Shown: positions 9,464 through 16,909 of the stretch, in pieces
How positions within the stretch are numbered: position 1 is the first letter of the stretch
Layout of the letters: the number at the start of each line of letters is the position of its first letter
Assembly: GCF_000260415.1 (NCBI RefSeq)
Contig: NZ_BACP01000026.1
Span: 62,001 to 126,000, forward strand
Reading direction: 5' to 3'
DNA length: 64,000 nt
Source: Liquorilactobacillus mali KCTC 3596 = DSM 20444
Lineage (GTDB): Bacteria > Bacillota > Bacilli > Lactobacillales > Lactobacillaceae
The notes under the pieces: generated by a model
The model's database searches: none
Told to the model about the DNA's origin: nothing
The model's input: the letters and a program-made list of their open reading frames with translations, nothing else
Position numbers and translations under genes: made by a program

Positions 9464-10525
9464 CTATATCTCACAGTAATCTTTTGGAAAATTTGTTAAA
9501 ATTTCAAAACCTGTCTCAGTAACTAAGACATCATCCTCAATTCGAATACCCGCTGTACCAGGAACATATATTCCCGGTTCAATGGTTACAATGTGACCTG
9601 CCTCCATAATATCTGGAAAGCGTGAACCAACATTCGGTAATTCATGGATATTTAGTCCTATGCCATGACCCATTCCATGATTAAAATATTTGCCATATCC
9701 TTTTTCCTCAATAAATCCACGCCCAATTTCATCTAACTTGCGTCCGCTTACTCCCGGTTTTATTGCCTCAATTGTTCTACGCTCGGCTTCCAGGACAATC
9801 TGATACAAGTCCTTGACTTTTTGAGTCTGTTTTCCTAATGAGAAAGTTCTGGTTACGTCAGAAGTATAATGATGGTAATAGTAGCCAAAGTCAACCGTTA
9901 GCAGGTCACCATCTTCTAGCAGCTTTCTAGTTGCTGTTCCATGGGGCCATGTCGTTCGATCACCACTTGCAACAATCGTTTCAAAAGACTTCTCCTCTGT
10001 CCCATTCTTTTTCATAAAGTAGTCAAGTTCATTAGATAGTTCTAGTTCACTTTGAGACACATGAGCATTTTGCAGCATGAATTCGTATCCTTTTCCTGCA
10101 ATCTTACAAGACTCACGAATTTCATTAATTTCATTTTGATCCTTGATCGCGCGCAGCTTCTCAATAACTGCAGAAACGGGGACAATATCTGAAACAGCAT
10201 TCTCATCTATAAAATCATAATCTTGATATGAAATCGTATCTTCGAAGGCCATTGCTGACAAATGTTCCTTTTCAACAAGTTCACAAGCTGTTTTTAAGTA
10301 ATTACGAGTTTTACAGAATTTCCAGTCAGAATGATTTGCTTTAATTTGTTGTTCAAAACGACTATCAGTAATCAAGTATTGGCTATTTTCCGTAACTAAC
10401 AGCAGTCCATCATCTCCCGTGAAACCACTCAAGTAATAGATATTAAGGGGGTCAGTCACTAAAAAACTGTCAATGCTCATTTTCACCATTAATTCGCGTA
10501 GATTTTCAACTCTTTTTGAACTCAT
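9464..10525 (-). CDS. pepP: Xaa-Pro aminopeptidase-like M24 peptidase
   Basis: This metallopeptidase of the M24B family cleaves N-terminal residues next to proline. A creatinase-like N-terminal domain precedes the pita-bread fold with the metal ligands in VDFGYYYHHYTSDVTR, HGMGHGIGLNIHE, VTIEPGIY and IRIEDD. The start MSSKRVEN at 10525 follows GGGAGGAA; extending it upstream would run into the terminator, so I rejected the longer version. The 353 residues fit the family. It lies before efp, as in Bacillus yqhT-efp. PepQ-type prolidase is an alternative name. Confidence 0.92.
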   Translation of the reverse strand: MSSKRVENLRELMVKMSIDSFLVTDPLNIYYLSGFTGDDGLLLVTENSQYLITDSRFEQQIKANHSDWKFCKTRNYLKTACELVEKEHLSAMAFEDTISYQDYDFIDENAVSDIVPVSAVIEKLRAIKDQNEINEIRESCKIAGKGYEFMLQNAHVSQSELELSNELDYFMKKNGTEEKSFETIVASGDRTTWPHGTATRKLLEDGDLLTVDFGYYYHHYTSDVTRTFSLGKQTQKVKDLYQIVLEAERRTIEAIKPGVSGRKLDEIGRGFIEEKGYGKYFNHGMGHGIGLNIHELPNVGSRFPDIMEAGHIVTIEPGIYVPGTAGIRIEDDVLVTETGFEILTNFPKDYCEI

Positions 10526-10553
10526 TAAAAATTCCTCCCATCTTTGAAAAATA

Positions 10554-10597
10554 ATAAAAAAAGACCAACACAAAACATAACGTTCCGTATTGATCTT
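10554..10597 (-). terminator. Terminator of rplU-prp-rpmA
   Basis: On the minus strand AAGATCAATAC pairs fully, with G-U pairs, to GTGTTGGTCTT and is followed by seven Ts. It lies 22 bases after rpmA. Confidence 0.82.
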
Positions 10598-10618
10598 ATA
10601 TCAAAAGCTTTATTTAAT

Positions 10619-10900
10619 CTATTCAGCCACAGGGTAAACAGACACTTGCTTCTTGTCGCGACCTTTACGCTCGAAACGAACAACACCTTCAACTTTAGCG
10701 AATAATGTGTTGTCGCCACCCATACCAACATTAACACCTGGATAGATACGTGTCCCACGTTGGCGATAAAGGATTGAACCACCAGAAACAAATTGTCCGT
10801 CAGCACGCTTAGCGCCTAAACGTTTTGATTCAGAGTCGCGTCCGTTAGAAGTCGAACCACCACCCTTTTTATGAGCGAAGAATTGTAAATTCATTAACAT
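10619..10900 (-). CDS. rpmA: 50S ribosomal protein L27
   Basis: L27 reaches into the peptidyl transferase centre. The protein begins [17 protein letters not shown]: a nine-residue extension ending FF precedes AHKKGGG, the mature start. Such extensions are removed in Firmicutes by the cysteine protease Prp, which is encoded immediately upstream here. The rest is canonical. The start may be the second ATG, two codons later. Confidence 0.97.
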   Translation of the reverse strand: MLMNLQFFAHKKGGGSTSNGRDSESKRLGAKRADGQFVSGGSILYRQRGTRIYPGVNVGMGGDNTLFAKVEGVVRFERKGRDKKQVSVYPVAE

Positions 10901-10915
10901 AGTTAGTGCACCTCC

Positions 10916-11248
10916 CTAGCTTTTATCTTTCGTAATTTCAATATAATCAGAATAGTTTGTTGTTACATCACTAATACCTAATTTAAAATTAGCTAGTAGC
11001 AACTGTGCAGCTTCATTATTAACAGCAGAATCATCAAGTTGTACTTGCATGAACCCACCATCTTGTTCATTAGCGTCAACATGTACTCTGGCTTTTGCAA
11101 GTTGCTCAAGACCATTTATCGTACTAATTGACAAAGCAGAAACAGCTGCACACACAATATCTTGGCCATATTCTCCTGACTCAGCATGTCCTTTAAGTTC
11201 GAAACCAACTAGTTGGTTTCCCTTGTAGATAAAAGAAGCCTTTATCAT
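10916..11248 (-). CDS. prp: Ribosomal-processing cysteine protease Prp
   Basis: Prp cleaves the N-terminal extension from L27 between the FF and AHKK positions. The catalytic histidine H21 (KGHAE) and cysteine C33 (DIVCAAVSAL) are both present, in the family's HAE-x8-DIVCAAVS arrangement. The 110-residue length is normal for this YsxB-type protein. It lies between rplU and rpmA, the conserved order. Confidence 0.96.
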   Translation of the reverse strand: MIKASFIYKGNQLVGFELKGHAESGEYGQDIVCAAVSALSISTINGLEQLAKARVHVDANEQDGGFMQVQLDDSAVNNEAAQLLLANFKLGISDVTTNYSDYIEITKDKS

Positions 11249-11266
11249 TCAAATCCACCTCAATAA

Positions 11267-11575
11267 TTATGCATTAATTGCATCAATAACAACTTTCGTA
11301 TATGGTTGACGATGACCTTGCTTTGTATGTGAATGCTTCTTTGCTTTGTACTTGAAAGTAACAACTTTCTTTGCACGACCCTGTTTTTCAACAGTACCCG
11401 TAACAGTTACACCATCAACAAATGGCTTCCCAACTTTAGTGTCTTCGCCACCTACTAAAACAACTTGATCAAACGTTACCTTCTCGCCTGCTTCTGCAGT
11501 CAATTTTTCAACGTAGATTGCTTGTCCGGCTTCAACCTTAAGTTGTTTACCACCGGTTTTAATAATTGCGTACAT
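11267..11575 (-). CDS. rplU: 50S ribosomal protein L21
   Basis: L21 is a 102-residue 23S rRNA-binding protein. It starts [18 protein letters not shown] and contains the C-terminal [20 protein letters not shown], both family signatures. An AAGGAGGTG ribosome site precedes it. It is the first gene of the rplU-prp-rpmA operon, behind a structured leader and a consensus promoter. Confidence 0.98.
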   Translation of the reverse strand: MYAIIKTGGKQLKVEAGQAIYVEKLTAEAGEKVTFDQVVLVGGEDTKVGKPFVDGVTVTGTVEKQGRAKKVVTFKYKAKKHSHTKQGHRQPYTKVVIDAINA

Positions 11576-11582
11576 ATGTGCA

Positions 11583-11679
11583 CCTCCTTAATTTACTCAG
11601 ACTCGCCACGACTAAGTGGTCAAAAGACTCTTATGAACTGGCCATGTGCGGTTGCAGTTGTGGCATGCACAAATACAAC
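11583..11679 (-). promoter_or_regulatory. Ribosomal protein L21 leader
   Basis: The roughly 100-base 5' leader of rplU contains nested inverted segments (GCATGCCACAACTGCAACCG and GACCACTTAGTCGTGG) like the autoregulatory L21 leader known in Firmicutes. I did not compute its fold. Confidence 0.65.
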
Positions 11680-11685
11680 ATTAGA

Positions 11686-11714
11686 ATCATAGCAGATTTT
11701 CTATCTTGCGTCAA
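11686..11714 (-). promoter_or_regulatory. rplU promoter
   Basis: On the minus strand TTGACG and TATGAT are separated by 17 bases, a near-consensus housekeeping promoter. Confidence 0.85.
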
Positions 11715-11727
11715 TCACTTTGACAGA

Positions 11728-11764
11728 TAAAAAGACCTGAAACATAGAAATGTTCAAGTCCCCA
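11728..11764 (-). terminator. Terminator after tRNA-Arg
   Basis: On the minus strand GACTTGAACA pairs with TGTTTCAGGTC (one bulge) and is followed by TTTTT. Confidence 0.7.
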
Positions 11765-11782
11765 CCTAAGTAATCACAACAA

Positions 11783-11856
11783 TGGCGCGGGAGAGATTCG
11801 AACTCTCGACCGTCCGCTTAGAAGGCGGATGCTCTATCCAGCTGAGCTACCGAGCC
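11783..11856 (-). tRNA. tRNA-Arg (anticodon UCU)
   Basis: The minus strand folds as a 74-nt cloverleaf: D arm GCTC/GAGC, anticodon stem CCGCC-TTCTAAG-GCGG with UCU, T arm GAGAG-TTCGAAT-CTCTC, discriminator A and no encoded CCA beyond it. The acceptor GGCTCGG/CCGCGCC has a U4-C69 mismatch. It is a lone tRNA with its own promoter and terminator. Confidence 0.95.
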
Positions 11857-11872
11857 ATAAACAACACCAATC

Positions 11873-11901
11873 ATTATATGATAGTCTAAATAAACTGTCA
11901 A
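11873..11901 (-). promoter_or_regulatory. tRNA-Arg promoter
   Basis: Perfect TTGACA and TATAAT hexamers are separated by 17 bases and end 16 bases before the tRNA. Confidence 0.9.
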
Positions 11902-12012
11902 TTACTTTTGGAATATAAGTGCATAATCAATGCATTTTAATTCTAATAGGTCCTTCTAAAATGTTTTTCCCTTGTTTTAATACTTTGCCTTTATTCACAT
12001 GATACTTTTTTC

Positions 12013-12040
12013 TTGAAATTTTTTTGTAATAATGTAATAA
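12013..12040 (+). promoter_or_regulatory. Probable promoter of the 47-residue membrane protein gene
   Basis: TTGAAA and TAATAA are separated by 16 bases in a T-rich context, about 30 bases before the start codon. Confidence 0.5.
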
Positions 12041-12072
12041 TAATGACATATAAGAAGAAGGATGTGACTTAA

Positions 12073-12216
12073 ATGACGACATTCATAGCTATTATTGGGA
12101 TCCTCATTTTTGCAACTTTAGTTCAATTTTTTGGAAATGTGCAGCAAAAAAGAAACGAGTATAAGCATTTCAAAAATGATGAAGTTCAACGGAATCCAAA
12201 GGGCTTCGAAAACTAA
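12073..12216 (+). CDS. Small single-pass membrane protein (47 aa)
   Basis: This short frame encodes a protein starting MTTFIAIIGILIFATLVQFF, one hydrophobic helix at about residues 3-20, followed by a charged, asparagine-rich tail of 27 residues. AAGGA lies 12 bases before the ATG and a plausible promoter is further upstream. The N-out or N-in orientation is not clear; the positive tail suggests the C-terminus is cytoplasmic. I do not recognise the family. The 65-codon frame overlapping its 3' end in another register is probably spurious, since it runs into a repeat copy. Confidence 0.6.
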   Translation: MTTFIAIIGILIFATLVQFFGNVQQKRNEYKHFKNDEVQRNPKGFEN

Positions 12217-12265
12217 TAAGGAGTACTTTGTCCTAGCAGTTTCTGGAAAAAATCGAGTACGTATG

Positions 12266-12440
12266 AAGAGACTAGGTCAAGAATTATATTTTGCTTTGGC
12301 TCATCTATTTATTCTGGATAAATAGATTTCATAAGTCAAAATTCTCAGTCTAACTCCAAATTATCCATAAGCTAGGTTCATATAAGTTCATAATTTTTCA
12401 ATAGTACTCAATCAATTTCAGCGACTTATGTCACGTTCCT
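12266..12440 (-). repeat. Dispersed intergenic repeat, copy 1
   Basis: On the minus strand it begins GTGACATAAGTC and contains GGAGTTAGACTGAGAATTTT and TTATCCAGAATAAATAGA, matching the other copies. Its hairpin (AGACTAGGTCAAGAAT against ATTTTGCTTTGGCTC) is degenerate. Confidence 0.75.
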
Positions 12441-12547
12441 AATTTGGAGAAATTCCTGAATCGTAACTACCTAATTCTTAAAACAAAAGTTATATTTTCC
12501 TGTTGATAGACTGTTAAATTACCGTTTATCAACTTTTTTTGCAAAAA

Positions 12548-12600
12548 AAATGTTCTCTATGAATAATCAATAAGTACAACGCTTTTCTAGAGAACAAAAT
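12548..12600 (-). terminator. Terminator of the phosphotransferase gene
   Basis: TGTTCTCTA and TAGAGAACA form a nine-base stem, followed on the minus strand by ATTTTTTTT. A second hairpin AAACTTGG/CCAAGTTT lies at 12602-12652, closer to the gene, and is also followed by Ts on the minus strand. Confidence 0.75.
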
Positions 12601-12739
12601 AAAAACTTGGTGATGTCCATGAAATACTCTCACTGTGTCTTCTCCAAGTTTAAAAATGTCAATGTCTTTTCATATATATATCCTGTACAAATGATAAAAA
12701 AATTTTTCAAATACTGAATGTCTTTAGAATAAATAATTG

Positions 12740-13579
12740 CTATAATTTCAGAACTGCATCGCCATCTTTAATGGTTGCTATCATATTACTTGCCATATCT
12801 CCAAATTTACCACCCGAATGGGTAATATTATACTGACTAATATCAAGAGCACATAAAAATAATAAACAGCGTTGCAGATCACTACTAGGAATCTCAAAAG
12901 GATATTCCTGTTCATATCCCCTCAGGAACTCATTACGTAATTTGACATCACGTACCTCGTTATAGAAGAACTTGATAAAGTCCTGATAACTTGTCCCAAC
13001 ATGAGAACGTTCGAAGTCAATCAAAATGTCCTTGCCCTCAAATTCCATAATGTTACGTACGCTAAAATCACCATGTAGTACCACTTTTGGCAACTGTTCA
13101 TATTCAAGGTTATCCTTGTCGAAATCTGATTTCAAAAGTTCAAGAACCTTCTGTGCATTTTCGTAGTAGAGGCTTCCTTGCAGCTGTTCAACTTTCTGTG
13201 TTAAAAGTTGCGACAATGGTTGTCTATTATCTTCAACTGAAACATTGCCAGTAACTTTCCGATGAAAACTGCCTAACAGCTTGCCATATTCATATGCCAT
13301 TTCAGGAGTCATCCTTCGGTTGTCCACATCTTTTAAGTTGCGGTCACGCAAAGTTACAACGTACTTGTCCTCAAAAATTACACTATCCAAGTATATATCC
13401 GGATAATAGAATTGATTAACATGTTGTTCAGCATAAAACATTGCCTTTTCTTTAAATATCTTGACAAAAAGTGGTTTATGAAAAACCTTACTGTTTCCAA
13501 CAAGATGTTGATTGCCTGCCACATCATGAATACTTTTTAAATTCGCTTGATAATAATCGTTTAAAAAATCAACGAGCAT
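12740..13579 (-). CDS. Aminoglycoside phosphotransferase/choline kinase-like protein
   Basis: This 279-residue protein has the protein kinase-like phosphotransferase fold. The catalytic loop HGDFSVRN gives H169, D171 and N176, and the metal-binding DFE has D188. The N-terminal half has a weak nucleotide-binding lysine region (PLFVKIFKEK). The substrate cannot be named: aminoglycoside, choline, homoserine and sugar kinases share these motifs. It stands alone, with a terminator downstream and a short AT-rich gap upstream, so context does not help. Resistance function should not be assumed. Confidence 0.8.
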   Translation of the reverse strand: MLVDFLNDYYQANLKSIHDVAGNQHLVGNSKVFHKPLFVKIFKEKAMFYAEQHVNQFYYPDIYLDSVIFEDKYVVTLRDRNLKDVDNRRMTPEMAYEYGKLLGSFHRKVTGNVSVEDNRQPLSQLLTQKVEQLQGSLYYENAQKVLELLKSDFDKDNLEYEQLPKVVLHGDFSVRNIMEFEGKDILIDFERSHVGTSYQDFIKFFYNEVRDVKLRNEFLRGYEQEYPFEIPSSDLQRCLLFLCALDISQYNITHSGGKFGDMASNMIATIKDGDAVLKL

Positions 13580-13754
13580 CCCTTCGTCCCCCCTAAATCA
13601 AAATAAAAAATTAAATAATCATCTATCAAAATGCTCCGTATAAAAAATTATTCAAAAACACACGATTAATTGTTAGCTTAACAGTTTCAGTATATCATAG
13701 TATTATATTTCAGATTATACTGGAATTAATGACTTTTACTTTTTGGGGGAAATT

Positions 13755-14078
13755 ATGCAAAAAATTAAAATATTAAGTGCTCTTTCTTATTTTTCTATCG
13801 TTTTCGCACCGTTTATCTTTCCACTTATTGTCTGGTTTGTCTGTGCTGACGAGCCAGTCATCCGTAATCACGCAAAAAAAGCTTTTTTATTGCACCTGCT
13901 TCCTATTTTTCTTACCCTCATGGGAATTATCTTTGTCGGTACAACGGGTATAGTAACAGACCAAGCGCAGTTAACGGGTTGGGGAGTCGTTTTAGCCCTT
14001 GGTATAGTCTCGTTGATTGACTTAATTGTATTTATTTACAACATATACAAAGGAATCAAAATTCTTGCACAAGATTAA
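13755..14078 (+). CDS. DUF4870-type membrane protein
   Basis: This 107-residue protein has about three transmembrane helices (near residues 9-30, 45-65 and 75-100) and the DUF4870-like motif VIRNHAKKAFLLHLL, where a conserved N-H-A/Q pattern follows the first helix. The ATG at 13755 has GGGGGA upstream; a TTG four codons earlier is part of the ribosome site. Its function is unknown. It is monocistronic, and the T-box leader follows. Confidence 0.75.
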   Translation: MQKIKILSALSYFSIVFAPFIFPLIVWFVCADEPVIRNHAKKAFLLHLLPIFLTLMGIIFVGTTGIVTDQAQLTGWGVVLALGIVSLIDLIVFIYNIYKGIKILAQD

Positions 14079-14103
14079 AAAATAGAAAAATTAAAATTTT
14101 CTC

Positions 14104-14132
14104 TTGACATTTTATGTGAGTATTACTAAAAT
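14104..14132 (+). promoter_or_regulatory. Promoter of the T-box/hydratase transcript
   Basis: TTGACA and TAAAAT are separated by 17 bases, immediately before the T-box leader. Confidence 0.85.
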
Positions 14133-14137
14133 ACGGT

Positions 14138-14424
14138 TAACAAGTTGATACGAATATTAAACGTTGATTAGGAAAGTAGCTTTTGTGAACAATTCAGAGA
14201 GTCATCGGATGGTGTGAGATGGTTATGTTTAAATTAGTGAAAATCCCCTATGAGTTGTAGATCGAACTTTGAGTAGATTCTACTGGGTACTCCCATTATA
14301 GAGACAACAAATTGTTTTGACAGTTTGTTTAAGGTACTTGAGTTTAGATTCAGGTATAAAAAAAGGTGGTACCACGTTTTTAACGTCCTTTAAGCAGAGT
14401 TATTCTGCTAGAGGGCGTTTTTTA
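14138..14424 (+). promoter_or_regulatory. T-box riboswitch upstream of the hydratase-like gene
   Basis: The leader has an AGTA loop-E element at 14175-14178, an AGAGAG distal element, the T-box AAGGTGGTACCACG at 14363-14376, and a terminator (AACGTCCT...AGAGGGCGTT then Ts) ending at 14424. Pairing TAGG (14169-14172) with CCTA (14247-14250) leaves GAAAATCC opposite AGTA, so AUC (Ile) at 14243-14245 is one specifier candidate. A purine does not follow it, so the specificity is not settled. Confidence 0.88.
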
Positions 14425-14455
14425 TTCGTATAATTTTGAAGGGAGATGAGGACCT

Positions 14456-14548
14456 ATGGATGATCCAAGTGGCATTATTAAGAATGATAACAAAATACAG
14501 ATTAGGTCAATAGTGATTTCTCATCTAAACAAAGTGAGAAATCCATAA
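14456..14548 (+). other. Possible 30-codon leader ORF before the hydratase gene
   Basis: An ATG after GGAGATGAGGACCT opens a frame starting MDDPSGIIKNDNKIQIRSIV and ending in a GATTTCTCA/TGAGAAATC hairpin, 19 bases before the hydratase start. It could be a leader peptide or chance. No homology is recognised. Confidence 0.3.
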
Positions 14549-14567
14549 ATAAAAGGAGATTATCACA

Positions 14568-15383
14568 ATGGAAAAACAACAAAACAAATTAGCTGCTTTA
14601 ACTGAAACTGAAGAAACCTTAGCAAATACACTATATCAAGCCTACACAACAAACCAATCGCTCGATGTCGCAGATTGGTCTAACAAAGTACCTGATGAAG
14701 AGAGTGCTTATCGCGTGCAAAACCGCCTGATGGAACTTAAGAATGAAGCTGTTGGCGGCTATAAGATCTCACTCACTAGTGAAGAAACACAAAAAATGTT
14801 TGATTCTGACTCACCCCTATATGGAGCTCAAGTTGAGAGTCGTTTCCTACACTCACCTGCTAGCTTTGCACTCAGTGATATGTTAGAACCGCTAATCGAA
14901 GTTGAATTAGCATTTCGTGTTGACAAGGATCTCAGTCCAGAAGATGACCTTGAACAACTGATGCAAAAAACAAGTGTTGCGGGTGCACTTGAAGTTCCCG
15001 ACTGCAGATTCAAGGACTGGTTCCCAAGTCTTGAGAAAAATCTAGTTGTTTCAGATGCCGCTGTCGGTGGATTGGTCGTCGTAGGTGATTTGTTCCCTAC
15101 AACAGTTGTTTTTGAAAGCGTCAAAGCTGTTTCAGAAGTGCATTGCGCCCTCAAATTCAATGATCAATCTCTTAAAAAAGGTACATCGTCAGAAGTTCTT
15201 GGCAATCCATTAAAATCATTGCAATGGCTAGTTGCTAAATTACAGCAACATGGTAAGAAATTAACAGCTGGTCAATATGTTTCAACTGGAACTTTTGTGT
15301 TGCCTCCTAAGCTACAAGAAGGAACTTGGTCGGCTCATTTTGACAATGGATTGGGTGATGTTGAATTAAATGTCACTAAATAA
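14568..15383 (+). CDS. 2-keto-4-pentenoate hydratase-like protein (FAH superfamily)
   Basis: This 271-residue protein resembles the MhpD/DmpE/DmpH branch of the fumarylacetoacetate hydrolase superfamily. Visible are GGYKISLTSEETQKMF near residue 63, the acidic metal-site region EPLIEVELAFRVDKDL near residue 110, and the C-terminal QYVSTGTFVLPP. Relatives hydrate 2-keto-4-pentenoate or decarboxylate 4-oxalocrotonate in aromatic catabolism, but no other meta-cleavage gene is nearby. Control by a T-box suggests a link to amino acid supply. The start follows AAAGGAG. The real substrate is unknown. Confidence 0.82.
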   Translation: MEKQQNKLAALTETEETLANTLYQAYTTNQSLDVADWSNKVPDEESAYRVQNRLMELKNEAVGGYKISLTSEETQKMFDSDSPLYGAQVESRFLHSPASFALSDMLEPLIEVELAFRVDKDLSPEDDLEQLMQKTSVAGALEVPDCRFKDWFPSLEKNLVVSDAAVGGLVVVGDLFPTTVVFESVKAVSEVHCALKFNDQSLKKGTSSEVLGNPLKSLQWLVAKLQQHGKKLTAGQYVSTGTFVLPPKLQEGTWSAHFDNGLGDVELNVTK

Positions 15384-15439
15384 ACATACTAGCATTAATA
15401 GCTAATATCTATTTAATCTTAATAATGGGTTTAAAATAA

Positions 15440-15657
15440 CTGGGAACGTGATATAGGTTTGTAAAATTTGAATACTAACGTAAAATTACGAACATGGTGA
15501 ATCCTTTGCCCTAAGTATTTATACGTTGGACAGAAAAATTTTAAGCTTACAGAACACATTTATCCGAAACAATAATACAAAAGCGGCTGAATCATAAGTC
15601 CCTAAGTTAAAGAGCTACATCAGAAAAAGTAATAATTTTTCCAGTGTAGCTCTTTTA
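15440..15657 (+). repeat. Dispersed intergenic repeat, copy 2
   Basis: A full-length copy in plus orientation. It starts GGGAACGTGATATAGG, includes GTTGGACAGAAAAATTTT and ACACATTTATCCG, and ends in an AAGAGCTACA/TGTAGCTCTT hairpin followed by Ts that can terminate the hydratase transcript. Confidence 0.75.
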
Positions 15658-15676
15658 GTATACTTAAAAATAAAAA

Positions 15677-15715
15677 AGGGAGTATGACATAAGTCGGTAA
15701 AATTTGCTATCTTGA
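15677..15715 (+). repeat. Dispersed intergenic repeat, copy 3 (5' fragment)
   Basis: GGGAGTATGACATAAGTC followed by GGTAAAATTTGCTAT is the 5' end of the element. It is truncated before the internal box, directly behind copy 2. Confidence 0.75.
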
Positions 15716-15748
15716 TGAGACCTTCTTGATCTCATTAATATCACAAAG

Positions 15749-16909
15749 CTACTCATATTTCTTAGCAAGTCTTTTTAAATGGTCAATTATTTCCTTTTGA
15801 GATTGTTCTTTGTTCTTTAAACTTTCTGCAACTTCAATAGCTGCTGCATTATTTCCCTTGAAAAGCTCTGTAAAATATTGTTCATACTTAATGACCACAT
15901 TCTTGGCCCTTTTTGACTTTATCATACTGTTGCCCATTTTTACTTTTTCAGACGCATCTTTTGCCTCATCAAATCTTCCAAGCTCCAATAGACAAAAAAC
16001 CTTGTATGGTTCGACCCAAATGGCTATTGCACTTTGAAAAACCGCCCCTTCCAAGACTCTAAGACATTGTTTATATTGATTATCTAAATATAATGCATAA
16101 ATCAGGTATTGTTCAAAAGCTTTACTTCTAACCGCTTTATCCTTGGGAATACTGTAAATATTTTTTAAGAACAAGATAATTTCAGCATATTCGCCATCAT
16201 AAATATGCTGCCTTACTCTAATTGTTTCTCTTATGTTTAACACCAAGTAGGAAATAATGGCTGTAACTTCCCAAATAAGCAATAGATACATCAATAAAGA
16301 ACTATACTTATTAAAATATATACTGAAATAACCTACAAAAATAATTAAGTTCACATTAACAAATAATATTAGCTGATTTTGAAATCGCTTCTTAATAAAC
16401 TGATTAAGTATCTCATGACTTTTAATCTTATTAGGCTTTAACTCTTCAACCTCTAAAGTCTCAAAAACTCTGCCAAAAGGGTCAAACTTCTTCAATCTGT
16501 TTCTCTTCCAATATGCATATATAATTAGAAATAAATACAAAATAAAGGGAGCTAATATTCCAAACATAAATATAGCCGGAAAATAACGATATAAATAAAT
16601 TACTCCTCCGGTGCAAGCTAGTCCATATGAAAAGGCAACCAGATAATTGCTTCGGTAAATGTGTCTCCAAACGCTTTCCGCAGATAAATTACTACTAGTT
16701 GGTCTTTCATATCCAAATAAATTATAGCAATTTAGAAAAAATAATTGTCCAACTAGTATCCCAGCTATAAGCATTAATAGTCCCTGAATCAGACTACCAT
16801 ATCCAACAAATAGTACAAGCGCATTGTACATAAAAAAGCTTGAAAAAAGCACTGTGATTGCTGTACTTGCTATCCTGAATGTTTTTATCAATACGCTCAC
16901 CTCTCTCAT
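15749..16909 (-). CDS. Multi-pass membrane protein with helical C-terminal domain, unknown function
   Basis: I do not recognise this 386-residue protein. Hydrophobic segments near residues 12-32, 36-58, 90-110, 113-133, 180-198 and 203-222 suggest six membrane helices, and a cytoplasmic linker (WKRNRLKKFDPFGRVFETLE) separates the groups. The last 150 residues are soluble and helical, with paired helices (EYAEIILFLKNIY, KAFEQYLIYALYLDNQYKQC, ELGRFDEAKDASEKV) that look like TPR-type repeats. The start overlaps the end of the preceding gene by ATGA, so the two are translationally coupled. Confidence 0.6.
   Translation of the reverse strand: MREVSVLIKTFRIASTAITVLFSSFFMYNALVLFVGYGSLIQGLLMLIAGILVGQLFFLNCYNLFGYERPTSSNLSAESVWRHIYRSNYLVAFSYGLACTGGVIYLYRYFPAIFMFGILAPFILYLFLIIYAYWKRNRLKKFDPFGRVFETLEVEELKPNKIKSHEILNQFIKKRFQNQLILFVNVNLIIFVGYFSIYFNKYSSLLMYLLLIWEVTAIISYLVLNIRETIRVRQHIYDGEYAEIILFLKNIYSIPKDKAVRSKAFEQYLIYALYLDNQYKQCLRVLEGAVFQSAIAIWVEPYKVFCLLELGRFDEAKDASEKVKMGNSMIKSKRAKNVVIKYEQYFTELFKGNNAAAIEVAESLKNKEQSQKEIIDHLKRLAKKYE

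Noticed and set aside
10525-10806. A 93-residue frame antisense in register to rpmA
   Set aside because: It overlaps rpmA in another frame on the same strand and crosses the terminator.
12131-12325. A 64-residue plus-strand frame
   Set aside because: It overlaps the better supported 47-residue gene in another frame, lacks a ribosome site and its 3' half is repeat copy 1.
12740-13579. Aminoglycoside resistance gene
   Set aside because: The HGD...N and DFE motifs are shared by many small-molecule kinases, and nothing links it to resistance or mobility.
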